DNA of 64,000 nt from Gryllotalpicola ginsengisoli DSM 22003 (GCF_000419445.1 NZ_AULK01000002.1:248001-312000); one strand, 5' to 3'. Positions 7,889 to 16,491 are shown, counted from the stretch's first letter. Numbers and translations: made by a program. Notes: a model not told the origin generated them from the sequence alone.

Positions 7889-7909
7889 CAGGGGCTCTAC
7901 GCTGAAGGG

Positions 7910-8497
7910 GTGCTGGAGGAGGAGTACGAGACGGGGCGCCGGGTGCTGCCGCGGCGGTTGCGCAAGCCCGCGCCGGAGGAGACCCCGTTCTCGTACACGA
8001 TCCGCGATGCGACGCCGGCCGACCTGCCGCACGTGCGCGAGATCTACAACTACTACGTCACCAACTCGACGGTGACCTTCGACGACAAGCCGATGACGCT
8101 GCGGCAGTGGCGCTCGAAGTACGAGCACATCCGCAAGGCCGGCATGCCGTTCCTCGTCGCCGAGAGCCCGAGCGGGCAGATCCTCGGCTACACGCTGGTC
8201 TCGCCGTGGTCGTCGAAGGCCGGGTTCAAGTACACGGTCGAGAACTCGATCTACTTAGGCCCCGCGGCCACCGGCAAGGGCCTCGGCGCCCCGCTGCTTT
8301 CGGCGCTGCTCGACAAGGCCAAGGCCGCGGGCATCCGCGAGGTGATCGCCGTGATCGCCGACCAGGGGGCGGATGCGTCGATCGCGGTGCACCGCAAGCT
8401 CGGCTTCACCGAGGTCGGGCGGATGGGCAAGGTCGGCTTCAAGTTCGGCCGCTGGCTCGGCACCGTCACGATGCAGAAGTCGCTGCGCCGCAAGTAG
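7910..8497 (+). CDS. GNAT N-acetyltransferase (phosphinothricin/L-amino-acid acetyltransferase-like)
   Basis: A 195-residue acetyl-CoA-dependent N-acetyltransferase resembling the Pat/MnaT group. Family features are the start IRDATPADLPHVREIYNYYV, the acetyl-CoA loop in GPAATGKGLGAPLL and the C-terminal LGFTEVGRMGKVGFKFGRWL. I chose GTG 7910 because an in-frame ATG at 7829 would translate the palindromic repeat. It probably acetylates small amines or amino-acid analogues. It converges on the RepA-like gene with only nine bases between the stops. Confidence 0.85.
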   Translation: MLEEEYETGRRVLPRRLRKPAPEETPFSYTIRDATPADLPHVREIYNYYVTNSTVTFDDKPMTLRQWRSKYEHIRKAGMPFLVAESPSGQILGYTLVSPWSSKAGFKYTVENSIYLGPAATGKGLGAPLLSALLDKAKAAGIREVIAVIADQGADASIAVHRKLGFTEVGRMGKVGFKFGRWLGTVTMQKSLRRK

Positions 8498-8506
8498 CGC
8501 CCCCGC

Positions 8507-9313
8507 TCAGGCGGGGCCGACGGTCAGGCCACGGTCGGTCAGCCCGACCTCGGCCTGCGGCACGAGCGGCCCGACCTGGGCCACCGCCGCCTCCAGCTCG
8601 GTGCGGAACTGCGCCGGCTCGAGCTGGTGGCCGAACAGCTCCTCGAGCCGCGCCCAGGAGAGCTGCTGCGGTTCGTCGAGGTCCATCACGGCCAGCAGGT
8701 TGAGCCACGCGTAGAAGTCCATCGCGATTGCCGAGAGCCCGCAGTCGCGCACCTTCTCCCAGTCGACGGGGGAGGGGTGCTCGCTGATCGAGCGCCACAG
8801 CAACTCGGCGAGCGTCACGCTGCCGCGGTGCGAGTTCCAGAGCCGGAACTCCTCGGCCACCCGCAGGGTCACGGTCTTCGGAGTGCCCGGCTTGATCGTG
8901 CCGTCGCCGAGGGTGAGCTGCGCGCCGAACAGCCGCTGCGTCTGCCACACCACCTCGCGCGCCATATGCGGGGCGAGGCCGAGCTGCGCGGTGAACTCCT
9001 CGGGCGTGGCGCCCAGGTCGACGGTGCGGCTGCCGGTCTCGCGGGCGCGCCCGGCGAGCCAGAGCAGGATCTTGCGGGGGATGGTGCCGTAGGGGTAGCC
9101 GAACTCGTCGGGCCGCAGGGTGACGATGCGCTGCCAGTTGCCGCGCACGATCATGCGCGGCGGCGGCCCGTCGCCCTCGGCCGGGTCGGTGACCGGGATG
9201 CCGAACATGATCATGAGCTTGACGAAGCCGGTCTCGTAGCGCGTCGGCTCGCTCTGCTGCACGGTGGACGCCTCCGCGCTGCGCCCCCGTTTGAACCACG
9301 ACATGAACGACAT
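8507..9313 (-). CDS. Plasmid-type RepA replication-protein homologue
   Basis: A 268-residue protein resembling the RepA_C family of plasmid replication initiators. Matching features are the segment FGYPYGTIPRKILLWLAGRA with ETGSRTVDLGATPEEFTAQLGL (about 96-135), then a QTQRLFGAQ helix and the C-terminal block PVDWEKVRDCGLSAIAMDFYAWLNLL followed by LSWARLEELFG. The N-terminus (first about 65 residues) is not conserved. The ATG at 9313 has GAGGAG eight bases upstream. No parA/parB partner or iteron array is visible; a single hairpin-forming palindrome lies upstream at 9400-9430. It may be a relic of an integrated plasmid or a domesticated regulator. Confidence 0.75.
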   Translation of the reverse strand: MSFMSWFKRGRSAEASTVQQSEPTRYETGFVKLMIMFGIPVTDPAEGDGPPPRMIVRGNWQRIVTLRPDEFGYPYGTIPRKILLWLAGRARETGSRTVDLGATPEEFTAQLGLAPHMAREVVWQTQRLFGAQLTLGDGTIKPGTPKTVTLRVAEEFRLWNSHRGSVTLAELLWRSISEHPSPVDWEKVRDCGLSAIAMDFYAWLNLLAVMDLDEPQQLSWARLEELFGHQLEPAQFRTELEAAVAQVGPLVPQAEVGLTDRGLTVGPA

Positions 9314-9399
9314 CGTCTGCACTCCTCGCGCTCGTCCTTCAGAGTAACGATTCCCGGATCGGCCGGTCACGGATGCAACGCCGGTCGACGAGGCGCGAT

Positions 9400-9430
9400 C
9401 GGGCGCGCGCATCCGATGCGCGTTCGCCCG
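9400..9430. repeat. Long interrupted palindrome upstream of the RepA-like gene
   Basis: Nested arms CGGGCG (9400-9405) with CGCCCG (9425-9430) and CGCGCAT (9406-9412) with ATGCGCG (9416-9422) enclose a three-base centre. It lies about 90 bases before the RepA-like start. It could be a Rep binding site, an operator or simply a hairpin; only the symmetry is seen. Confidence 0.55.
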
Positions 9431-9494
9431 GTGCCGGCCCGCCCGTCGTCGTCGGGGGAACATCGAGAAGAGCCCCGAGGCGGCCCGAACTGTG

Positions 9495-9533
9495 GTTATC
9501 GCGCGCGAAAAGCCCATCGCGCGTCGCCTCGGG
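9495..9533. repeat. Degenerate interspersed repeat (GTTATC...CATCGCGCGTCG family)
   Basis: This stretch starts with GTTATC and contains CCCATCGCGCGTCGCCTCG; a second copy with the same order (GTTATC, GCGCGA, GCCATCGCGCGTCGTCTCG) lies at 54829-54870. The GCGCGCGA/TCGCGCG segments can pair as a hairpin. The rest of 9314-9602 holds the palindrome at 9400-9430 and a TAGCCT box for the amidase gene. Confidence 0.55.
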
Positions 9534-9602
9534 CTCGGGCGCCGGCTCGTTGTGCCCGCCGGGCAAACGGATGCTTCGCCCGGCAGCACCTAGCCTGGGG
9601 CG

Positions 9603-11069
9603 GTGACCGATCCCGGCGACCTCCACGAGCTCACGGCGCTGCAGCAGTGGCAGCTGCTGCAGAACGGAGAGGTCACGCCGACCGAGCTCACCCGGCACTA
9701 CCTGGAACGCATCGCCCGGATCAACCCCCGGATCGGCGCCTTCGCGACCGTCACCGCCGAGCAGGCCCTCGACCGGGCGCGGCGGGTGGAGGCAGAGCTG
9801 CCGAAGACCGCGCCGCTGTGGGGCCTGCCGCTCGGCGACAAGGACCTCTGGAACCGCGCCGGCGTGCCGACGGGCTTCGGCTCGCGCGCGATGGCGGGCT
9901 TCGTGCCCGAGCAGTCCGACGAGATCGTCGCGCAGCTCGACGCGGCCGGCGCGATCAGCCTGGGCAAGACCGCCGCGCCCGAGTTCGGCATGCCGAGCTA
10001 CACCGAGACCCTGGTCGGCCCGCCGGCCGCCACCCCGTGGGATCTCACCCGCAACGCCGGCGGCTCGAGCGGCGGCGCGGCGGCGGCCGTCGCGGCCGGC
10101 CTGCTGCCCTTCGCGCCCGGCTCCGACGGCGGCGGATCGATCCGCATCCCCGCCGCCGCGTGCGGCCTCGTGGGCCTCAAGCCGAGCCGCGGCCTGGTGC
10201 CGGCCGGCAGCGGCGTCGCCTCGCTCGGCGGACTCGTCGTGAACGGCCCCATCGCCCGCACCACGGCCGACGCGGCGCTGCTGCTCGACGGCATGATCGC
10301 CCGCACGCCGGACGGCCGCATCGACCACCACTACGCCCTGCGCGCCCCCGACGGCGGCCCGTTCCTCGCCGCCGCCGTGCGCGGCGAGCTGTTCGACGGC
10401 ACCCGGCGCTTCCAGCTCGCCGTGATGACGAGCTCGGCGTGGGACGCCGCCTACGACATCGAGGTCTCGCCGGAGGCATCCGTCGCCCTCGAGGCCGCGG
10501 TGAGCGCGCTCGCCGAGCTCGGCCACGGGGTCGAGACGACCTCGCTCGAACCCGACGAGACGTACGCGCCCGCGTTCCGTACCGTGTGGCAGGCGGGGGC
10601 GGCGGCGATCCCGCTCGACGACGAACGGATGGCCCTCACCGAGCCGCTGACGCAGTGGCTGGTGGCCGAGGGGCGGCGCCGGACCGCGCGCGAGCTGGCG
10701 GAGGCGCTGGCCCGCCTCGCCGCCTTCGAGCGCGCCATGATCACCCGGCTCGCGCCCTTCGACGCCGTGATCACCCCGGGGATGGCGATGACGCCGCGCC
10801 CCCACGGCTGGTACGACTCGGCCGACCCCGACCGCAACTTCGAGCAGCAGTGCCGCTACACGCCGTTCACGTCGATGGTGAACGTGTCGGGTCTGCCGGC
10901 GATCACCGTGCCCGTGCACTGGACCGAGCCGACGGATGCCGCGCCCGCCGGCCTGCCGATGGGGGTGCAGCTCATCGGCCGCCCCGGCGGCGAGGCCACC
11001 CTGCTGGCGCTCAGCGCGCAGCTGGAGCGGCGGTTCCGGTGGAGTCGCCGTCGGCCTCCGGTGTGGTGA
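9603..11069 (+). CDS. Amidase (amidase-signature family)
   Basis: A 488-residue serine amidase with the Ser-cisSer-Lys triad: the lysine is in LPLGDKD (about 77-83), the cis-serine in NAGGSSGG (about 151-158), and the nucleophile in PGSDGGGSIRIPAA. It hydrolyses small amides, but the substrate is unknown. The absence of a gatC/gatB neighbour argues against the tRNA amidotransferase subunit. GTG 9603 follows TAGCCT by six bases (leaderless). Its last 59 bases overlap the 3' end of the convergent SDR gene. Confidence 0.9.
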   Translation: MTDPGDLHELTALQQWQLLQNGEVTPTELTRHYLERIARINPRIGAFATVTAEQALDRARRVEAELPKTAPLWGLPLGDKDLWNRAGVPTGFGSRAMAGFVPEQSDEIVAQLDAAGAISLGKTAAPEFGMPSYTETLVGPPAATPWDLTRNAGGSSGGAAAAVAAGLLPFAPGSDGGGSIRIPAAACGLVGLKPSRGLVPAGSGVASLGGLVVNGPIARTTADAALLLDGMIARTPDGRIDHHYALRAPDGGPFLAAAVRGELFDGTRRFQLAVMTSSAWDAAYDIEVSPEASVALEAAVSALAELGHGVETTSLEPDETYAPAFRTVWQAGAAAIPLDDERMALTEPLTQWLVAEGRRRTARELAEALARLAAFERAMITRLAPFDAVITPGMAMTPRPHGWYDSADPDRNFEQQCRYTPFTSMVNVSGLPAITVPVHWTEPTDAAPAGLPMGVQLIGRPGGEATLLALSAQLERRFRWSRRRPPVW

Positions 11070-11928
11070 GGTCCGGTGTGGTGACGTCGGCGAGGCGCTG
11101 GAGTTCGTCGAAGAGCTGCCGGCGCAGCCGCGGGTCGAGCGCCTGAGCTCCGACGGCGCCGGCGGCGCGGAAGCGGGAGAAGTAGCTGCCGCTCACGGCG
11201 GCGACCCGCTCGGCGCCGGCGAGCGCGACGAGGGGCGCCGCGCCGCTCGCGGCCGAGCGCCCGACGTGGTGGAACAGCACGGCGTTGCCGAGCTTCAGCA
11301 GCCAGGAGGTGTCGCCGAAGTTGGTGGCGACCACGCCGGGGTGCACCGAGAACGCCTCGACGCCGGTGCCGGTGAGCCGCTCGGCGAGCTCGCGGATCCA
11401 CATCACGACGGCGAGCTTCGCCGCCGCGTAGGCGGGCCAGCCGCCCTGGTACGGCCGCTGCGCCCAGTCGAGGTCGTCGAGCCGCAGCCGGCCCCAGCGG
11501 TTCGCCATGCTGGCGGTGGCGAGCACCCGCACGCCGCCCTCGGGCACGTCGTCGCGCGCGGCCGTCTCGGCGAGCCGGGGCAGCAGCAGCTCGGTGAGCA
11601 GGAACGGGGCGAGCACGTTGGACTGGAAGGTGCGCTCGTGGCCGTCCGCGGTCAGCGCCCGCTGCGCGACGAGCCCGCCCGCGTTGTTGGCGAGCACGTC
11701 GATGCGGTCGTAGCGCGCCAGCAGCGCGTCGGCGAGGGCGCGCACGTCGTCGAGCCGGTCGAAGTCGGCGACGAACGGCTCGGCCCCGGCCTCGTGCGCG
11801 GCGGCCCGGGTGCGCTCGGGGTTGCGGCCCACCACGGCGACCCGGGCGCCGCGCGCCGCGAGGGCGATCGCGGCGGCGCGGCCGATGCCGGAGCTGGCTC
11901 CGGTGATGACGACGACGCGCTGGTTCAC
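11011..11928 (-). CDS. SDR-family oxidoreductase (retinol-dehydrogenase-like)
   Basis: A 305-residue short-chain dehydrogenase resembling the WWOX/retinol dehydrogenase-like group, with TGASSGIG at 9-16, NNAGG near 91, and the active-site YAAAK helix after a Ser-containing strand. The GTG at 11926-11928 overlaps the stop of the HExxH gene (GTGA), so translation is coupled. The C-terminus has an unconserved Thr/Asp/Ala tail encoded by DNA that also encodes the end of the convergent amidase. The operon order is flavin oxidoreductase, HExxH protein, SDR. Confidence 0.87.
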   Translation of the reverse strand: MNQRVVVITGASSGIGRAAAIALAARGARVAVVGRNPERTRAAAHEAGAEPFVADFDRLDDVRALADALLARYDRIDVLANNAGGLVAQRALTADGHERTFQSNVLAPFLLTELLLPRLAETAARDDVPEGGVRVLATASMANRWGRLRLDDLDWAQRPYQGGWPAYAAAKLAVVMWIRELAERLTGTGVEAFSVHPGVVATNFGDTSWLLKLGNAVLFHHVGRSAASGAAPLVALAGAERVAAVSGSYFSRFRAAGAVGAQALDPRLRRQLFDELQRLADVTTPDLTTPEADGDSTGTAAPAAR

Positions 11929-12263
11929 AGGTATCCGCCCTTCTCGAGTCCCGCCTCGATCTCGAATCGGTTGCGCCGCGGGTCGCGCCCCGCGAGCCCG
12001 TACAGCAGCGGGAACAGCATGCCGTACCGTTGCCACTGCTGCTTGTGCACGGCCTCGTGCTCGAGCACCGTGTCGCCTGCGTTGTCGGCGGTGAGGTAGC
12101 AGCCGCCGACGCAGGATCCGCCGCGGCCGAACGCCCAGCGCGGCAGGCCGGTGAAGACGAACAGCCCCGCCCGCCGCTCGACGGGGCCGGTGCTGAGCAG
12201 GAAGCCCCAGGCCAGGCCGACCGCGGTCGCGAACAGGTAGCCCGGCCAGGCGAGCAGCCTCAC
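11925..12263 (-). CDS. Small membrane-anchored protein with an HExxH motif
   Basis: A 112-residue protein with one or two N-terminal hydrophobic segments (LLAWPGYLFATAVGLAWGFLL) and a C-terminal HEAVH motif at about 80-84 in VLEHEAVHKQQWQRYG, a possible zinc-binding HExxH, plus a GGSCVGGC cysteine pair. The family is found in actinobacteria and sometimes labelled Fe-S oxidoreductase without support. GTG 12263 and the stop overlap the flanking genes by four bases each (GTGA on both sides), so it belongs to a coupled three-gene operon. No catalytic function is established. Confidence 0.78.
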   Translation of the reverse strand: MRLLAWPGYLFATAVGLAWGFLLSTGPVERRAGLFVFTGLPRWAFGRGGSCVGGCYLTADNAGDTVLEHEAVHKQQWQRYGMLFPLLYGLAGRDPRRNRFEIEAGLEKGGYL

Positions 12264-13744
12264 GCGTCCGACCCGGCGGCGGAGGAGGCGGGATCGTCGG
12301 GCTCGGGGGCCACGACCCGCGGCCGGCCGTAGGTCTCGAGCAGCCGCAGCCACACCTCGCTGAGCGTCGGATACGACGGCACCGCGTGCCACAGCCGCTC
12401 GAGCGGCACCTCGCCGGCCACGGCGATCGTCGCGGCGTGCAGCAGCTCGCCCACGTCCGGGCCGACGAAGGTCACCCCGACGAGCACGCGCCGGTCCTCG
12501 TCGACGACGGCCCGCGCCGTGCCCCGGTAGCCGTTCGAGTGGATCGAGGCGCCCGCCACCTGGCCGAGCTCGTAGTCGACGACGCGGGTACGGATGCCTC
12601 GCCGCTCGGCCTCCGCCGCCGTCAGCCCCACCGCCGCAACCTCGGGATTCGTGAAGACCACCTGCGGCACGGCCGCGTGGTCGGCCGTCGCCGCGTGCAC
12701 GCCCCACGGCGCGGTGTCGACGGGGGCGCCCGAGGCACGCGCGGCCATGGCGTCGCCGGCGATGCGCGCCTGGTACTTGCCCTGGTGGGTGAGCAGCGCC
12801 CGGCCGGTGACGTCGCCGGCGGCGTACAGCCCGTCGAGCGGCTGCCCGTCCGGGCCGAGGACGCGCATCGAGTCGTCGGTGGCGAGCCACCCGCCCGGTG
12901 TGATGCCGAGCACGTCCAGGCCGAGGTCGCCGGTGCGCGGCGCGCGGCCGGTGGCGACGAGGATCTTCTCCGCGACGACCGTGGAGCCGCCTGCGAGGTG
13001 CAGGGTGTGGCGCGAGCCATCCGTCTCGACCCGCTCGACCTGCGTGCCGAGGCGCACGTCGGCGCCCGCCCCGGTGAGCGCGTCGGCGACCGCCTCGCCG
13101 GCGAACGGCTCCTGCTTCGCCAGCAGCCGGCCGCGGGCGATCACGGTGACCCGGCTGCCCAGCGCGGTGAACGCGGTGGCCAGCTCGGCGGCGACGACTC
13201 CGCCGCCGATGACGGCGAGCGAGGCGGGCACGGATGCCGCGCTCGTCGCCTCCCGGCTGGTCCAGGGTTCCGCCTCTTTCAGCCCCGGGATGTCGGGCAG
13301 CACGGCGACCGAGCCGGTCGCCACGGCGACGGCGTGCGCAGCGGTCAGCTCCGTCACGGTGCCGTCGGCGGCGGTGACCTCGAGCGTCTTCGGCCCGGTG
13401 AACACGGCGTGGCCGCGGATCAACTCGATGCCCGCGCTCTCGAGCCATTCGACCTGCGAGTCGTCGTCCCAGTCGTGGGTGAACTCGGTGCGGCGGCGCA
13501 GCACGGCCGCGGCGTCAAGGGCGCCCGTGATCGCCTCCCGGGCGCCGGGCACGGTGCGGGCGGTGGCGAGCACGGCGCCGCTGCGCAGCAGCACCTTCGA
13601 GGGCATGCACGCCCAGTACGAGCACTCGCCGCCGACGAGCTCCGCCTCCACGATCGCCGTCTTCAGGCCGCCTTGCACCGCGCGGTCGGCGACGTTCTCG
13701 CCGACGGCGCCCGCGCCGATCACGATCGCGTCGAAGTCCGTCAT
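12260..13744 (-). CDS. Pyridine nucleotide-disulfide oxidoreductase (class I)
   Basis: A 494-residue FAD-dependent homodimeric oxidoreductase of the lipoamide dehydrogenase/mercuric reductase group. It has an N-terminal FAD motif (VIGAGAVGENVA, 8-19) and the redox cysteines Cys41 and Cys46 in GGECSYWACMPSK. An NAD(P) motif VIGGGVVAAELA follows, then FAD motif ATGRAPRT and the C-terminal dimerisation domain with HAVPSYPTLSEVW. The disulfide substrate is unknown; no lipoyl-enzyme genes are adjacent. It is the first gene of the operon, and its stop overlaps the next start (GTGA). Confidence 0.9.
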   Translation of the reverse strand: MTDFDAIVIGAGAVGENVADRAVQGGLKTAIVEAELVGGECSYWACMPSKVLLRSGAVLATARTVPGAREAITGALDAAAVLRRRTEFTHDWDDDSQVEWLESAGIELIRGHAVFTGPKTLEVTAADGTVTELTAAHAVAVATGSVAVLPDIPGLKEAEPWTSREATSAASVPASLAVIGGGVVAAELATAFTALGSRVTVIARGRLLAKQEPFAGEAVADALTGAGADVRLGTQVERVETDGSRHTLHLAGGSTVVAEKILVATGRAPRTGDLGLDVLGITPGGWLATDDSMRVLGPDGQPLDGLYAAGDVTGRALLTHQGKYQARIAGDAMAARASGAPVDTAPWGVHAATADHAAVPQVVFTNPEVAAVGLTAAEAERRGIRTRVVDYELGQVAGASIHSNGYRGTARAVVDEDRRVLVGVTFVGPDVGELLHAATIAVAGEVPLERLWHAVPSYPTLSEVWLRLLETYGRPRVVAPEPDDPASSAAGSDA

Positions 13745-13826
13745 GGCTCTCCTCCCGATTCGGATGCGATTCGGTTGCGATATGGATGCCGGCGCCGACC
13801 CGCCCCGGCCGGGGCAGCCGCGCCCC

Positions 13827-14723
13827 TCAGTGCGCCGACGACGGCTGCTGCGCGCCCGAGGCGTTCGCCGCGTCGCCGGGCGCGGGCCGGGTGAGGGCGC
13901 CGAGCACGCGCAGGATCGGCGCGAGGTCCCCGGCGGCCGCCTCCGGGGAGGCGGGGGCGAAGCCCGTGACGGCCGCGCCCGCGAGCTCGAACCTCGCGCG
14001 CAGCGCCCGGATCGCCGAGGTCAACTCGTCGACGCTGAGGCCGAACGGCTCAGGGTATCCGACGCCCTCGATCACGGCCGGGTCGAGCACGTCGAGGTCG
14101 ACGTGCAGGTAGATGTGCGTGGCTCCGGTGGCCGCGACGGCCTCGACCAGGGCGTCGGGGGTGCCGAGCTCGTCGACCGCGAGGGCGCGCATGCCGCTGG
14201 AGGCGAGGTAGTCGACCTCGGCGTCGTCGAGGGCGCGGGCGCCGGCGTGCACGACGTGGTCGGGGGAGAGCCGCGGCGCGGAGGGCACCAGCCCTTCGGC
14301 GCCGTCGCCGAGCAGCGTGCGCAGCACCATGCCGCTGAAGGTGCCCGACGGCGAGGTCTCCGGCGTGTTCAGGTCGCCGTGCGCGTCGAACCAGACCAGC
14401 GCGAGGTCGTCCGGGCCGATGTCGGCGACGGCCCGCTCCACGCCCGCGAGGTCGGCGCCGCAGTCGCCGCCGATCACGATCACGGTCTCGTCGGGGCCGA
14501 AGGTGTCGAGCACCGCGTCGACCTGCCGCTTCACCGCCTGGATCGAGGAGTAGCGGTTGACGCCCGTGCCGAGGGATTCACCGGCTTCGATGCGCACTTC
14601 GACCGGGGTCGTCGCCGACGCCGGCAGGTCGCCGGCGATGGCGTTGGCGCCGTCGGCGAGCCGCATCGCGCGCGACGAACCCGAGCCCTGCCATTGGGGG
14701 ACGACGAGGAATCGCGCTGCCAT
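13827..14723 (-). CDS. Arginase-family ureohydrolase-like protein (GGDC variant)
   Basis: A 298-residue protein of the arginase/agmatinase fold that uses a dinuclear Mn centre to hydrolyse guanidino compounds. The metal motifs FDAHGDLNTP (112-121) and HVDLDVLDP are intact, but the first motif reads GGDC (85-88) where classical arginases have GGDH, so one Mn ligand is Cys. The ATG at 14723 is chosen over a TTG two codons upstream. The C-terminal 30 residues are low-complexity Ala/Pro/Ser. The substrate may be arginine or another guanidino compound. Confidence 0.83.
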   Translation of the reverse strand: MAARFLVVPQWQGSGSSRAMRLADGANAIAGDLPASATTPVEVRIEAGESLGTGVNRYSSIQAVKRQVDAVLDTFGPDETVIVIGGDCGADLAGVERAVADIGPDDLALVWFDAHGDLNTPETSPSGTFSGMVLRTLLGDGAEGLVPSAPRLSPDHVVHAGARALDDAEVDYLASSGMRALAVDELGTPDALVEAVAATGATHIYLHVDLDVLDPAVIEGVGYPEPFGLSVDELTSAIRALRARFELAGAAVTGFAPASPEAAAGDLAPILRVLGALTRPAPGDAANASGAQQPSSAH

Positions 14724-14849
14724 GCACAAACACTACCCACGCCTGCGCCGGGCGCGCAGGGATCGCCGGGCACGGATGTCACGATCGGGCAGTGCTTCCG
14801 CGCAGAACTCGTGCCCGATCGCACCGTCTGTGCCCGGGTCGCCGGGCAC

Positions 14850-15851
14850 CTACCCGCCGAACGAGCGCGCGTGCGCGACGAGCGCGTCGAACGCGGCGTC
14901 GACGGATGCGTCCACCTGCTGCCGCTCCGGGTGCGCGTCGTACCAGGCGATCTGCTCCACGGCGCCCTCCCAGTACGGGATCGTCGTGGCGAACTCCGGC
15001 ACGAGCGCCTTCACCTTGCTGTTGTCGAAGACCATCGAGTGCGCCTTGTCCCCGATGAGCCCGGGAAGCGCCTCGGGCAGCGCCCGGCCGATCGTCTCGC
15101 TCGCCACGTGCACCAGCTCGGGCGCCTCGACCCCGGCCGCCTGCCCGAGCCAGGTGTAGATCTGGTTCCAGGTCGGCACGTGGTCGCCGGTGATGTGGAA
15201 GGTGTCGCCGATCGCGAGCGGGTTGCCGAGCAGCCCGACGAACGCGACGGCGAAGTCGCGGGAGTGCGTGATCGCCCACTGCGTCGTGCCGTCGCCGTGC
15301 ACGACCACCGGCTTGCCGGCGCGCATCCGTGCCACGTCGGTCCAGCCGCCCGTGGTGGGCAGGTTGGTCGCGTCGTAGGTGTGCGAGGGCCGCACGATCG
15401 TGGCGGGCAGGGCGCGCTCGCGCACCGCCTCGACGATCAGGTCTTCGCACGCGATCTTGTCGCGGGAGTACTGCCAGAACGGGTTCACGAGCGGCGTCGA
15501 CTCGGTGATCGGCACCCGGGCGGGCGGCTTCTGGTAGGCGGAGGCGGAGCTGATGAACACGTACTGGCCCGTCGCCCCCTCGAACAGCTCGAGGGCGGTG
15601 CCGACGTGCTCGGGCGTGAAGGAGAGGAAGTCGGCGACGACGTCGAATTCGCGGCCGCCAAGCGCGGCGCGAGCGGATGCGACGTCCCTGACGTCGCCCG
15701 TGAGCGCCTCGGCCCCTTCCGGCAGCGGCCGCGGGCTGGTGCCGCGGTTGAGCACGGTCACCTCGTGCCCTTTCTCGAGGGCGAGCGCCACGCAGCTCGT
15801 CGAAATGGTGCCGGTGCCGCCCAGGAACAGGATCTTCTTCGATGCCGTCAT
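14850..15851 (-). CDS. NAD-dependent epimerase/dehydratase family protein
   Basis: A 333-residue extended SDR. The N-terminal nucleotide motif FLGGTGTIS (9-17) is of the GxxGxxx type of atypical epimerases, similar to the chloroplast-stem-loop-binding/isoflavone-reductase-like subgroup. A YSRDK segment (about 129-133) occupies the YxxxK position. The substrate is unknown. The ATG at 15851 lies ten bases downstream of the merR stop, so the two genes probably form one transcript. Confidence 0.82.
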   Translation of the reverse strand: MTASKKILFLGGTGTISTSCVALALEKGHEVTVLNRGTSPRPLPEGAEALTGDVRDVASARAALGGREFDVVADFLSFTPEHVGTALELFEGATGQYVFISSASAYQKPPARVPITESTPLVNPFWQYSRDKIACEDLIVEAVRERALPATIVRPSHTYDATNLPTTGGWTDVARMRAGKPVVVHGDGTTQWAITHSRDFAVAFVGLLGNPLAIGDTFHITGDHVPTWNQIYTWLGQAAGVEAPELVHVASETIGRALPEALPGLIGDKAHSMVFDNSKVKALVPEFATTIPYWEGAVEQIAWYDAHPERQQVDASVDAAFDALVAHARSFGG

Positions 15852-15861
15852 GCCGTTCACG

Positions 15862-16491
15862 CTACTCGGCGCCGGTGATCCCCAGTCGCTGCGCGGCGAG
15901 ATCCTGATGCGCGAGCCGGCGCAGCGCGGCCAGCACCGGTCCGTGCACGGCCGTGCCGACGACGGCGTACTCGACCGCGGCGGCCGGCTCCTCCGGGATC
16001 TCCTCCAGGTCGAACTGCGCGACCTGCCGCATCGCCGCACCGTAGACGTCGATGCGCTCGGGGGTCGCCGGCACCCCGGCGGCCTCGGCCGCCGCCAGGG
16101 CCCGCTCGAGCTGCGCCACCGCCGCGTAGCGCGGGTCGTAGAGCTGACCGAGCCGCTCGAGGGCGGCGCGGGCGCGCGGGTAGTCCTCGGCAGGCGCCGG
16201 CTGCGAGGCATCCGTCAGCGTGCCCACCGCCCGGCCGAGCACGTCGAACAGTTCGGCGGGGGAGCGCGGCGCGGTCTCGATGAGGGCGAGGATCGTGCGC
16301 ACCTGCTGCACCGACAGGCCCACGACCTCGATCAGGGCACGGATGACGGCGAGCCGGTGCACGTGCTCGTCGCCGTACTCCGCCCGGGTGCGGCCCGTCG
16401 AGCGACCGGGCGGCAGCAGCCCCTCGCGCAGGTAGTACTTCACAGTCGGCAGCGGCACTCCGCTGGTTTCGACGAGCTCCGAGATCTTCAC
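15862..16491 (-). CDS. MerR-family transcriptional regulator
   Basis: A 209-residue regulator whose winged helix starts at residue 2 (KISELVETSGVPLPTVKYYLREGLLPPG) and is followed by RAEYGDEHVHRLAVIRALIEVVGLS and a long coiled coil. The C-terminal 120 residues are an unknown effector domain with no metal-binding cysteines, which argues against a metal sensor. GTG 16491 has GGGAGG at five-base spacing. The divergent promoter carries two tandem dyads that fit a MerR operator and probably control both this gene and the membrane protein at 16561. Confidence 0.9.
   Translation of the reverse strand: MKISELVETSGVPLPTVKYYLREGLLPPGRSTGRTRAEYGDEHVHRLAVIRALIEVVGLSVQQVRTILALIETAPRSPAELFDVLGRAVGTLTDASQPAPAEDYPRARAALERLGQLYDPRYAAVAQLERALAAAEAAGVPATPERIDVYGAAMRQVAQFDLEEIPEEPAAAVEYAVVGTAVHGPVLAALRRLAHQDLAAQRLGITGAE

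Noticed and set aside
7829-7909. N-terminal extension of the GNAT gene from ATG 7829
   Set aside because: The extra 27 codons are the interspersed palindromic repeat itself, with no likeness to the family; GTG 7910 fits better.
9400-9430. Iteron-bearing plasmid origin
   Set aside because: Only one palindrome is present; no tandem iterons, AT-rich region or DnaA boxes were found.
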